64,000 nt of DNA. Origin: Hominiventricola filiformis. GTDB taxonomy: Bacteria > Bacillota > Clostridia > Lachnospirales > Lachnospiraceae. The translations under genes were made by a program, and so were the position numbers. The stretch is from NCBI RefSeq assembly GCF_020686965.1, contig NZ_JAJEPS010000008.1, forward strand, positions 62,001-126,000, given 5' to 3'. The notes under the pieces are model-generated. The model did not search any database. It was not told where the DNA came from and worked only from the letters and a program-made list of their open reading frames with translations. Of the stretch, positions 33,745 to 41,405 are shown piece by piece (the first letter of the stretch is position 1; each line of letters opens with the position of its first letter).

Positions 33745-35574
33745 ATGCGAAGAGGACAGACAGAAGAACAGATACCCGTTAATTCTGCTTTATTAAATGT
33801 AGTCACGCCCATGGGGCTGGAATTTCAGAAGAACCGGCTTTCTGTAGGGGAGAATCTTGGAAAGATTTATGGGATCATACGCTATCCACAGAAGGTAGAT
33901 GTAGAATGGCTTTCAAAGCTGACGAATATACCAAGTACCTTAGTGTCAATCGGATTTCATCCGGTAGATAATGGTACACTGATCAATGCCATATCCAAAA
34001 GTGTGGTCCAACAGAGAGGACTTGCAGATGGGGCAAAGGATCCACTTTCCAGACAGCGTGCGGAAAAGGCCGCCGAAGATGGAGAGAAGGTCATCATGCA
34101 GATCGACAGAGAGGGTGAGACAGTAGGCCTGATGAGTGTTGAGGTCATGCCAGTGGCAAAAGATGAAAAGGAGTTCAAGAAAGCCTGCCGCAGAGCAGAG
34201 AGCGTGGCAAGTGTAATGAAGTGCAAAATGCGAGTCATACCGAATCTGCAAAAAGAAGCATTCATGCACTTATCCCCAACGTTTCCCAATAACCCGAAAA
34301 TGGAAAGCATCTTGCAGAAAGTAGTTCCATTTTCCACTTTTGTGGGAGGATTTCCCTTTTCCAGCAGTGGTTTTAATGATGGAGAGGGGTATTATTTTGC
34401 AAAAGATACCAGTGGCGGACTTGTGATTGTTGACACCTGGAAGCGTGGTGGAGACAGGACCAACAGCAATTTCTGTGTCATGGGTAATTCGGGGGTCGGA
34501 AAATCAACAGCCATCAAACATATCCTGCTGGCAGAATACATGAAGGGAACCAAGATCATCGTTATAGATCCTGAATCAGAATATAAGGATATGTGCCTGA
34601 ATCTGAAAGGAGACTGGATCAATGCAGTAGGCGGTTCCAAGGGCATGATCAATCCCCTTCAAGTCCGTCCATCACCCAAAGATGATGAAAACGAAGCAGA
34701 AGAAAATCGTCTGTACCATGATGAAGGGTATGGAATGAACGATTTGGCATTACACATGAAGAATCTGGAGATATTCTTTAGCCTTTATATTCCATCCCTT
34801 ACGGATATGCAGAAGGCTGTCTTGAAAAAATGTCTGGTAGAGCTGTATCAGAAGTTTCATATATCGTGGGATACAGATATCGCAGCATTAAGCTCCACTG
34901 ATTTTCCAATCTTTTCGGATCTATACAAGCTGGTGCAGGAAAAAGCGAAGTCAGAACGGGAAGGAAAGACTTATGCTGACCTTGCATTGCTTCTCTATGA
35001 CATTGCGGAAGGTGCTGACAGTTTTATATGGAACGGATATACCAGTGTATCCAGTGACGCACAGATTACCGTTATGGATACCCATGCATTGCAGGAGACT
35101 GGGGACAATGTAAAACGAACCCAGTATTTTAATATCCTGACGTATGACTGGGAACAGATGAGCCGTGACCGTAATGAAAGAGTACTGCTGATCTGTGATG
35201 AAGCATATCTGATGATCGATCAGAAAGTCCCACAGTCTTTAGTGTATCTTCGTAATGTAATGAAACGGGCAAGAAAATATGAGGCAGCACTTGGTATCAT
35301 TTCCCACAGTCTGGTGGATTTTCTTGGAGATGCAATCAAGCAGTATGGACAGGCATTGCTTGATATCCCATGTTACAAGATACTGATGGGAACAGACGGA
35401 AAGAACCTAAAAGAGACCGCAGACCTTTATGATCTGACGGAAGCCGAGCAGGAATTATTGCTGTCCCGAAAGAGAGGCCACGCCCTGTTCATGGTAGGAG
35501 CAAAACGACTGCATATTCAGTTTGACATTCCAGAGTATAAGTTCAAATACATGGGAGCGGCAGGAGGACGATAG
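33745..35574 (+). CDS. VirB4-like conjugation ATPase
   Basis: ATG after AAAGGAGTGATGTAGCCC. Walker A GNSGVGKST is at residues 247-255, Walker B VLLICDEAYLM is near 480-490, and the C-terminus contains LLSRKRGHALFMVGAKRLHI, typical of VirB4/TraC. Known: the energising ATPase of every T4SS. Its first 240 residues form the N-domain contact surface. It ends the core transfer operon; a toxin-antitoxin promoter lies just downstream. Confidence 0.9.
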   Translation: MRRGQTEEQIPVNSALLNVVTPMGLEFQKNRLSVGENLGKIYGIIRYPQKVDVEWLSKLTNIPSTLVSIGFHPVDNGTLINAISKSVVQQRGLADGAKDPLSRQRAEKAAEDGEKVIMQIDREGETVGLMSVEVMPVAKDEKEFKKACRRAESVASVMKCKMRVIPNLQKEAFMHLSPTFPNNPKMESILQKVVPFSTFVGGFPFSSSGFNDGEGYYFAKDTSGGLVIVDTWKRGGDRTNSNFCVMGNSGVGKSTAIKHILLAEYMKGTKIIVIDPESEYKDMCLNLKGDWINAVGGSKGMINPLQVRPSPKDDENEAEENRLYHDEGYGMNDLALHMKNLEIFFSLYIPSLTDMQKAVLKKCLVELYQKFHISWDTDIAALSSTDFPIFSDLYKLVQEKAKSEREGKTYADLALLLYDIAEGADSFIWNGYTSVSSDAQITVMDTHALQETGDNVKRTQYFNILTYDWEQMSRDRNERVLLICDEAYLMIDQKVPQSLVYLRNVMKRARKYEAALGIISHSLVDFLGDAIKQYGQALLDIPCYKILMGTDGKNLKETADLYDLTEAEQELLLSRKRGHALFMVGAKRLHIQFDIPEYKFKYMGAAGGR

Positions 35575-35602
35575 ATATTCAAAAAATTTATCATATAATG
35601 AC

Positions 35603-35631
35603 TTGCTGAATGAAGGAAAAACGGTTATAAT
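35603..35631 (+). promoter_or_regulatory. SigA-type promoter upstream of toxin-antitoxin pair
   Basis: TTGCTG (35603-35608), 17-bp spacer, TATAAT (35626-35631). It lies 127 bases before the antitoxin start, leaving room for a leader. Confidence 0.62.
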
Positions 35632-35671
35632 GACAAGACAAATAGGTTATTTTTCTTCCTACTGGACATTA

Positions 35672-35707
35672 TACTGTCTATACAGGTACAGTGAAAGGTG
35701 GTATAAT
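35672..35707 (+). promoter_or_regulatory. second promoter with operator-like dyad for toxin-antitoxin pair
   Basis: TATACA (35679-35684), 17-bp spacer, TATAAT (35702-35707). CTGT-CTAT-ACAG forms a small dyad over the -35 box, with another ACAGT just after it, as expected for antitoxin autorepression. The motifs are seen; the repression is inferred. Confidence 0.55.
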
Positions 35708-35758
35708 ATGTGTAGGAATGAAGATGAAGTGAAGCATACCAAAAAGGAGGAACAGGCA

Positions 35759-35932
35759 ATGAGCGCAGCTATGAATCAAGTGAGACCGTGTACTATTTCC
35801 GAATCTATTATGCAGTCATGTAAAGAAGTAAAAAATATGCGTGAAGGCAAGACTCCAAAACGTTCTTTGAACGATCTATTTACGAATATTGAAAAATGGA
35901 GCAAAGAGGAAAAAAATAAATGTACGAAGTAA
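35759..35932 (+). CDS. antitoxin of type II system, 57 aa
   Basis: ATG 35759 follows AAGGAGG (35744-35750); a longer in-frame opening upstream lacks a good initiation site and overlaps promoter elements. The small protein is basic and helical (RPCTISESIMQSCKEVKNMR, RSLNDLFTNIEKWSKEEKN), with a C-terminal half suited to wrap a toxin. No clear HTH or RHH is present, so DNA binding may need a different fold or the complex. It overlaps the toxin by 13 bases. Confidence 0.74.
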   Translation: MSAAMNQVRPCTISESIMQSCKEVKNMREGKTPKRSLNDLFTNIEKWSKEEKNKCTK

Positions 35933-36276
35933 TCCCAACCGAGCGGTTCGAGAAGGACGTTAAGTATTATGTGAAGAAAAAAGGGTTTGTGCATATAGGT
36001 ACGGACATCAAAGCAATAACGGATGAATTGGAGAAAGGAAATCTTGTAGGAACAGAGATTCCCGGTTTGAAGATTGCAACAGAAGGACATACATTTAAGG
36101 TAAGATCTGCAAATTCAGATACCAAAATGGGACAGTCCAATGGATACCGTATTATATATTATGCAATCCGTGATGATGAGGAAGTATATCTGCTTACCAT
36201 TTATTACAAAAAGGATGATAACAGGATACCTACAAATCAGGAAATCATAGAGTTAGTAGAAAGCTATTGTATGTAA
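35920..36276 (+). CDS. RelE/ParE-superfamily toxin
   Basis: ATG 35920 lies within the antitoxin end. The 118-residue protein has the compact RelE-like layout: PTERFEKDVKYYVKKKG, GLKIATEGHTFKVRSANSD, GYRIIYYAIRDDEEVYLLTI, YKKDD. Known: RelE-type toxins cut mRNA on the ribosome; ParE types poison gyrase; which applies cannot be told from sequence alone. Inferred role: stabilising the ICE. A terminator follows. Confidence 0.82.
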   Translation: MYEVIPTERFEKDVKYYVKKKGFVHIGTDIKAITDELEKGNLVGTEIPGLKIATEGHTFKVRSANSDTKMGQSNGYRIIYYAIRDDEEVYLLTIYYKKDDNRIPTNQEIIELVESYCM

Positions 36277-36293
36277 ATACATAAAAAATAATG

Positions 36294-36339
36294 AGAGCCA
36301 TTTGATACAGTGTAAAAGCTGAGTCAGATGGCTCTTTTT
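36294..36339 (+). terminator. rho-independent terminator after toxin
   Basis: AGAGCCATTTGA (36294-36305) pairs with TCAGATGGCTCT (36324-36335), one G-T pair, 12-pair stem, then TTTTT. Confidence 0.85.
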
Positions 36340-36371
36340 GTATATCAGTATGAATTTCAGGAGGTGGAAAC

Positions 36372-37193
36372 ATGGCTGATCCGGCACTTATTAAAATTGC
36401 TGTAGAGGCAGCAATACAGGTGGCAAAGGATGAAGAGAGCAGGAAACGTCTGCTTGCCATTATCCTTGCGCCGACCATTTTCCTCTTGATTCTGATTGCT
36501 TTTATTCTCTATCTGGTTACCAGTCCCCTGTCTATGCTGACAGGGTGGCTGGTAGGGGATGAAATCAGTGTGGTAGAAGAATTTCAGAGGGATTATGGTT
36601 TTAACCAGAGTATAGGTATTTATGATGCTGACTATGTGGCTGGCAGTGGACAAAGTTATGAAGGTGTCACGCTAGGAAGTGAAGGTGAAACACAGGTTGT
36701 TTATTTCAGTCAGTTCGATGAAAGATGGAGAGATCAGAACTATGGACCAGATAAGATTGGTACGCATGGCTGCGGTCCCACCAGCATGAGCATAGTTGTC
36801 TCTACACTGACTGGTGAGAGTGTAGAGACACCAGCAATGGCACAGTGGGCATATGATAATGGATATTGCTGTCCGGGGAATGGTTCTTATCATACATTGA
36901 TTCCATCCGCAGCGGCAAACTGGGGATTACAGGTAGAAAGCAATTTATCGGCGCAGGGGCTGGTGGATGCACTTTCTTCTGGAAAACTTGTGGTGGCAAT
37001 CATGGCAAAGGGACATTTTACATCTGGTGGTCACTTTATAGTGTTACGAGGTGTGACAGCAGAAGGAAAGATACTGGTTGCAGACCCGGCAAGTATAGAC
37101 AGGAGCAATCAGGAATGGGAGTTATCCATTATTTTAGATGAGGCAAGAAGAGGAGCTGGAGCGGGAGGCCCGTTCTGGGCAATATCAAGATAA
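36372..37193 (+). CDS. membrane-anchored C39-like peptidase (VirB1-type wall-processing role)
   Basis: ATG after TCAGGAGGTGGAAAC. N-terminal membrane helix (residues ~34-58), a ~60-residue stalk, then a papain-like domain with Cys134 in HGCGPTSMS, His221 in GGHFIVLRG and Asp238 in VADPAS, the expected C39-type triad. Known: C39-like domains process peptides or crosslinks; in ICEs of this sort they sit where a wall hydrolase is expected. The substrate is not known from sequence. No lysozyme-like partner is present. Confidence 0.82.
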   Translation: MADPALIKIAVEAAIQVAKDEESRKRLLAIILAPTIFLLILIAFILYLVTSPLSMLTGWLVGDEISVVEEFQRDYGFNQSIGIYDADYVAGSGQSYEGVTLGSEGETQVVYFSQFDERWRDQNYGPDKIGTHGCGPTSMSIVVSTLTGESVETPAMAQWAYDNGYCCPGNGSYHTLIPSAAANWGLQVESNLSAQGLVDALSSGKLVVAIMAKGHFTSGGHFIVLRGVTAEGKILVADPASIDRSNQEWELSIILDEARRGAGAGGPFWAISR

Positions 37194-37230
37194 GGAGTAA
37201 GACCACTTAGGTGGCAGAAAAGAGGCGAAG

Positions 37231-38217
37231 ATGATTTTATATCTGACATCACAACAGCATACGAATCTGCTGGATTTTCTGACAGAGCAGACAGATGCAC
37301 TGCCAATCAAGAAAATGACCGGTAATTTTATGCTGAAACAATTTGTCATATATGATATGAGGAATTTCTCACATTGTACGGAATTAGTATTGGATCGGGA
37401 CGCATTTGGGGATGATGATATACACTTTGCAGAAGCAATTGAAGAATTTCTGACCATGTATAATGCCAGAATAACGGTGATCTGTGAAGGCTTGCAGGAA
37501 AGTGCTCCACTATGTCACGATTTGTTAGAGGCAGGTGTTGGAAATATTGTTACAGCAGAGGAAATTGGAGCAATCCAGAATGAAATCAGGCAGTCTTTGA
37601 GCGGACAAGGCATGACACGTTACAAACCGAAAGAACGTACAAAACCGCAGGAAAAGGAAAAACTGTATCAATTTGCTACAGAAGGAGTAAGGATTACCAT
37701 GGTAAGCTCACAGAGTCGAATCGGAACAACCACGATGGCACTTGGCCTTACGGCATGGCTTGGGAGTGTGGGTGCGAGTGTGGCATATGTGGAGCATAAC
37801 AGCAGCGGAATGATTCCTTATCTGTCAGAAGCATATGAAATGGACGAGGAAGCAGGAGGTTTTCGGTTGGAGAAGATGTGGTATGGAACACAGAACCCGG
37901 ATGCAGGATTTCACTTTATTGTAGAAGATTATGGAACAAATCTGCCAGAAGAAGTGGGGGAAGTCGTGGTATTGGTATGCGGAACAAAGCCTTATGAGAT
38001 TGCGCATACCATGAAGCTGCTACAGCGATATGAGACCACACCAGCATTTGTGTTATGCCCTTTTGTAGATAAGACGTTGTATGACACCTATGCAGATGCA
38101 TTTCAGAGTGATTACCATAAAGTATTGTTTGCAGAATACCAGCCTGACTGCATGAATGGAAAACCAAACGAGAAAGTATTTACGTCAATGATTGAAACAT
38201 ATATAGCCGGGGTATGA
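37231..38217 (+). CDS. second TadZ/CpaE-like protein with degenerate P-loop
   Basis: ATG after AAAAGAGGCGAAG. Residues 1-125 form a receiver-like domain (KQFVIYDMRNF, ITVICEGLQESAPLCHDLLE), as in CpaE. Residues ~150-328 form a ParA-like domain, but the P-loop reads SSQSRIGTTTMA: the usual Lys before Thr is replaced, so ATP hydrolysis is doubtful. Later text (EVVVLVCGTKPYEIAHTMKL) keeps the fold. Compare the intact TadZ at 25505. Inferred: a structural or localisation partner of the Tad-like machine. Confidence 0.74.
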   Translation: MILYLTSQQHTNLLDFLTEQTDALPIKKMTGNFMLKQFVIYDMRNFSHCTELVLDRDAFGDDDIHFAEAIEEFLTMYNARITVICEGLQESAPLCHDLLEAGVGNIVTAEEIGAIQNEIRQSLSGQGMTRYKPKERTKPQEKEKLYQFATEGVRITMVSSQSRIGTTTMALGLTAWLGSVGASVAYVEHNSSGMIPYLSEAYEMDEEAGGFRLEKMWYGTQNPDAGFHFIVEDYGTNLPEEVGEVVVLVCGTKPYEIAHTMKLLQRYETTPAFVLCPFVDKTLYDTYADAFQSDYHKVLFAEYQPDCMNGKPNEKVFTSMIETYIAGV

Positions 38218-38263
38218 TCTGCCCCGGTACCAACATAAAAATGAGAAAAGTGAGGATAAGAGC

Positions 38264-38848
38264 ATGAACCAGTACGAAATGAAGCAGAGAGCATACCAGT
38301 CCAATTTGAAAAGCAGAGCATTACAGGTCCTATTATATTTAATTGATCGTTCTAATAAGGAACAGACCTGCTTTCCTGCTGTTCCTACCATTGGGAAGGA
38401 ATTACATATCAGCATTTCAACGGTAAAGAGAGCTATGAAGGAATTGGTGGATGCTGGTTATGTGACAAAAGAGAGCCGTTTTCGTGCTGGGAATAGGGGA
38501 CAGACATCTAATTTGTATACGTTGTATTTTCCAGAACAAGAGGAATGTGGTAATCTGGATAAAGCAGTATCAAAGGCAGAAAAGAATAAAACTATTACAA
38601 AAAAATATGAGGAAAATACACAGAAAATGATTGTAGATGAAAATGTAGACTGTAAGAATCAAAATGAAATAGAGCGCAGTGGGGCAGAACAAAATATCCA
38701 AAGTAAAAAAGAAAATCTGATTGTGGGGAGTTTGAAAAAAAGAGAATGCAAAAGGAAGTTAAATCCCATTTTGCGTCATAATGGGCTTACAACAAAAGTA
38801 TTTTATTCTATGTGGACGGGGGAGGAGGTCAGTTTGATACCACCTTGA
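38264..38848 (+). CDS. winged helix-turn-helix protein
   Basis: ATG after GTGAGGATAAGAGC. Residues ~15-90 hold an HTH (FPAVPTIGKELHISISTVKR, AMKELVDAGYVTKESRFRAG) followed by a wing (NRGQTSNLYTLYF). The rest is low-complexity Lys/Glu/Asn. Known: such proteins in Firmicutes ICEs resemble the N-terminal part of RepA-N/DnaD-like replication initiators. Inferred: regulator or replication factor. Its transcript converges with the minus-strand agr-like genes at a bidirectional terminator. Confidence 0.78.
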   Translation: MNQYEMKQRAYQSNLKSRALQVLLYLIDRSNKEQTCFPAVPTIGKELHISISTVKRAMKELVDAGYVTKESRFRAGNRGQTSNLYTLYFPEQEECGNLDKAVSKAEKNKTITKKYEENTQKMIVDENVDCKNQNEIERSGAEQNIQSKKENLIVGSLKKRECKRKLNPILRHNGLTTKVFYSMWTGEEVSLIPP

Positions 38849-38928
38849 ACCTTCAAATTAACTAAAAAAATAAAAGCGGAAAGAAAATATTATAGAATAC
38901 TAAAAATATATTGAAAGATAAGACAGTA

Positions 38929-38968
38929 AAAGGGTGCAGCTATTATCAAATATAGCTACACCCTTTTA
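38929..38968. terminator. bidirectional terminator
   Basis: AAAAGGGTG-C-AGCTAT (38929-38944) pairs with ATAGCT-A-CACCCTTTT (38953-38968) with one mismatch. A run of Ts ends both strands, so it serves the HTH gene and the minus-strand peptide gene. Confidence 0.85.
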
Positions 38969-38973
38969 CAAGG

Positions 38974-39135
38974 TTAAAATTTTCTTAATTGCTTGAGAGA
39001 ATCCGGTTTTTTCGGATCATGGAAAATATAGGCGCAACGACTATTAGAAGCCATGGTAGCGGATACAATTGCAAGGCTACATAAAGATTGAAGTACAAGA
39101 TTTTTCTTGCTTAGTAAAGTTTTAAATGATTTCAT
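38974..39135 (-). CDS. AgrD-like cyclic autoinducer peptide precursor, 53 aa
   Basis: On the minus strand ATG 39135 follows AAAGGAGGT with ideal spacing. The precursor has a basic amphipathic leader (residues 1-18), a hydrophobic middle (CSLAIVSATMAS) and then NSRCAYIF with Cys34, followed by a charged tail DPKKPDSLKQLRKF. Known: AgrD-type precursors in Clostridia have this pattern, and the Cys closes a thiolactone with the residue at the cleavage point, giving here a plausible CAYIF ring. It lies directly downstream of a GHKL kinase gene. No AgrB gene is present in the window. Confidence 0.78.
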   Translation of the reverse strand: MKSFKTLLSKKNLVLQSLCSLAIVSATMASNSRCAYIFHDPKKPDSLKQLRKF

Positions 39136-39234
39136 GTGGGACCTCCTTTGTGCGAATGATAATGCATCTGATTTATTTATAAAATCAGTGTCATGATAAA
39201 TCAAAAAATTTCTGATTAATCTATCATGTAGAAA

Positions 39235-40539
39235 TTAGGAGTCTCCATGTAATTTTTCCGGTGGATACAATAGGACCGTTGCCTTGAACAACCCATTTTT
39301 ATAATCCAGAAGCAGTTCTCCATTATATTTTTTTACAGTACGCTGCACAGAGTCCAGACCTATCCCATGATTCTTTTTGTCCTGTTTGCTGGTCACGATA
39401 TGGCTTGCTGAGTCTTCCATGACTTCTCCTTGATATGGATTTTCTACCATAATACTGAGACTTCCCTTGACCAGCGTAACTGATACACTCATGTATCTAT
39501 GCCCTGTTGGAAAACATCCGACAGCTTCCATGGCATTATCAAGAAGATTTCCAAGTATAATGCATAGGTCTGCACCGTCAAAGGGCAGACGATCCGGAAC
39601 GAACACATAGCACTTCATGTCGATACCCTCTTTCTGTGCAAGAGAAAACTTGTAATTGATGAGGGAATCTATGACAAGATTTCCGGTACGTGATATTTCA
39701 TTTTTATAGATTTTGTTGCTGTCGAGGATATCATCTATCTTAGAGGATGCCTCATCAAGCTTTCCATACTGGATCGCTGCTTTCAGATCGACCAGATAGC
39801 TGTTAAGGTCATGCCGTATCCTTCTTGTATTCTGGTAAGCTTCTTCTCGTTCCATTGCCTGCCTGTTGCAGAGAACGATCTGCTGTTCGTAAGCAAGATT
39901 CCTTTTTTCCATTTCTGCGTGATTTCCAAGCCTGTCATAAATATCGAATGTAATATAATTGATCATCAGCATCAGTATTGTGGTAACCGTAAAAAACAGG
40001 TGGTCGGCACCGGATGATGTGATGAGGTAGGTGTTATGTATGATGTAAAATGTTGCAAGCGGAATCAAAAAAAGCCTTAACCAGTAATGAAAAGGCATAT
40101 CTGTATAAAGATTAGATTTTCTATATGATTTTACCATATGAACAGCTATGTACATGGCTACTTTTGAAACGGTACTGCCCACCACAAAGAAATATAGATT
40201 ATCTTTAATATCAGTAAGCAGAAGAAGATTATTGGTCACTACTTCAACCAGCATCCAGACAGAATAAAGGATACCAGAGAGAAACAGGGCTGTTTTAGTG
40301 TTCACATGATATGAAAATTTATAGATGGAGAACACCAGCACAATGTTTATTATGAGAATAAGAAGTGGCATTCCAGCAGTAGATACCATTACCTGGTACT
40401 GGAAAAGTCCATAAGCTCCCCAGGCGAACCATTTCAGATAATTTTTCTTCTTTGTATTGTGAAATGCATGCAGATAGGTATTTACGATTTGAGAAGAAAA
40501 AAGTATCATAAGGACATTCAACACTCTGTACTCATCCAT
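39235..40539 (-). CDS. AgrC-like GHKL sensor histidine kinase
   Basis: The start ATG 40539 overlaps the response-regulator stop (ATGA) and follows GGAGGG; a longer frame to 40626 has no initiation site. Six to seven membrane helices fill the first ~200 residues. The cytoplasmic part has RRIRHDLNSYLVDLKAA with the probable phospho-His near residue 242, the N-box LGNLLDNAMEAV near 330-336 and a G-box NHGIGLDSV near 390. Known: this class senses peptide autoinducers. Adjacent peptide gene and LytTR regulator support a quorum-sensing circuit. Confidence 0.86.
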   Translation of the reverse strand: MDEYRVLNVLMILFSSQIVNTYLHAFHNTKKKNYLKWFAWGAYGLFQYQVMVSTAGMPLLILIINIVLVFSIYKFSYHVNTKTALFLSGILYSVWMLVEVVTNNLLLLTDIKDNLYFFVVGSTVSKVAMYIAVHMVKSYRKSNLYTDMPFHYWLRLFLIPLATFYIIHNTYLITSSGADHLFFTVTTILMLMINYITFDIYDRLGNHAEMEKRNLAYEQQIVLCNRQAMEREEAYQNTRRIRHDLNSYLVDLKAAIQYGKLDEASSKIDDILDSNKIYKNEISRTGNLVIDSLINYKFSLAQKEGIDMKCYVFVPDRLPFDGADLCIILGNLLDNAMEAVGCFPTGHRYMSVSVTLVKGSLSIMVENPYQGEVMEDSASHIVTSKQDKKNHGIGLDSVQRTVKKYNGELLLDYKNGLFKATVLLYPPEKLHGDS

Positions 40540-41293
40540 TCCAACGTCCCTCCATTCCTGCCATGGTGCAGAACAGGGTGCGTACTGCCTTCTGTCTGTC
40601 CTCACTGATCTGGAGTACAGTACCATCAGACATACAGACTCTATCGAAGTTCATACTCTTAATATAGTCAAAATTCACAAGATAGGACTGGTGTATCCTG
40701 ATAAAATTTCCATTACGTTCTGAAAGCTGCCTTTCCACATCATTCATTTTCCCATAGAATTTGTTCTCTGTATCATCTGAAACAGCAGATCCATTTTTAA
40801 GTGTATGGATATGCACGATTCTGTTCTGGCTCTCAAAGTAATAAATTCTATTCAATGGAATCTTCCTGACAGCTTTGTTGTAAGTGAATGGAAAATACCC
40901 AGATCTTTCGCCGATGCGTACATAAGCAGCCATAAAAAATTCATGGAAGATTCTTTCATCAATAGGTTTTCTCACAAAACGAAATGGCTCTGTGACAGAC
41001 ATTTCCACTGCATAGTTCTCATGGCTGGAGACATAGATGAACAGTGCAGGGACCTCCATCTGCCTTATTAATTCAGCAGCACTGATACCATTGACCATTG
41101 GCATTTCAATATCCAGATATATCAAATCATAGCATGCTCCCTGACGAATACTTTCCACAATGGTCGATCCGTCAAAAAACACCTCACAGTCAATTTTAAT
41201 ATTCTGCTCTTTTCCTATCCTTAAAAGAAATGATTCTATCGTAGCTGTCATTGGTACATCATCATCACATATGGCTATATTTATCATCTGCAT
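40532..41293 (-). CDS. AgrA-like LytTR response regulator
   Basis: ATG 41293 on the minus strand follows ACGGAGGACTG. The receiver domain has acidic Asp10-12, phospho-acceptor Asp61 in YLDIEMP and a Lys in VRKPID; residues ~145-245 form a LytTR DNA-binding domain (RKIPLNRIYYFESQNRIVHI, NFIRIHQSYLVNFDYIKSM). Known: LytTR regulators bind paired direct repeats upstream of targets. It is the first gene of the minus-strand set and is divergent from the serine recombinase (112-bp gap), so it could control the recombinase promoter. Confidence 0.87.
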   Translation of the reverse strand: MQMINIAICDDDVPMTATIESFLLRIGKEQNIKIDCEVFFDGSTIVESIRQGACYDLIYLDIEMPMVNGISAAELIRQMEVPALFIYVSSHENYAVEMSVTEPFRFVRKPIDERIFHEFFMAAYVRIGERSGYFPFTYNKAVRKIPLNRIYYFESQNRIVHIHTLKNGSAVSDDTENKFYGKMNDVERQLSERNGNFIRIHQSYLVNFDYIKSMNFDRVCMSDGTVLQISEDRQKAVRTLFCTMAGMEGRWNG

Positions 41294-41405
41294 CAGTCCT
41301 CCGTTTCTTTTATATCTATATCTCCTTCATATTCGCTCAATGCATACTGACAGCAACGTAGAACAAGTTCATTAAAGGATCTCTCTGTGAAGGGAGGGCA
41401 AGTGC

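Noticed and set aside
38800..38870. Frameshift at the end of the HTH gene, because another frame reads a Gly-rich end (GGGGQFDTT)
   Set aside because: Without homologues the alternative ending cannot be preferred; the annotated frame has a normal stop.
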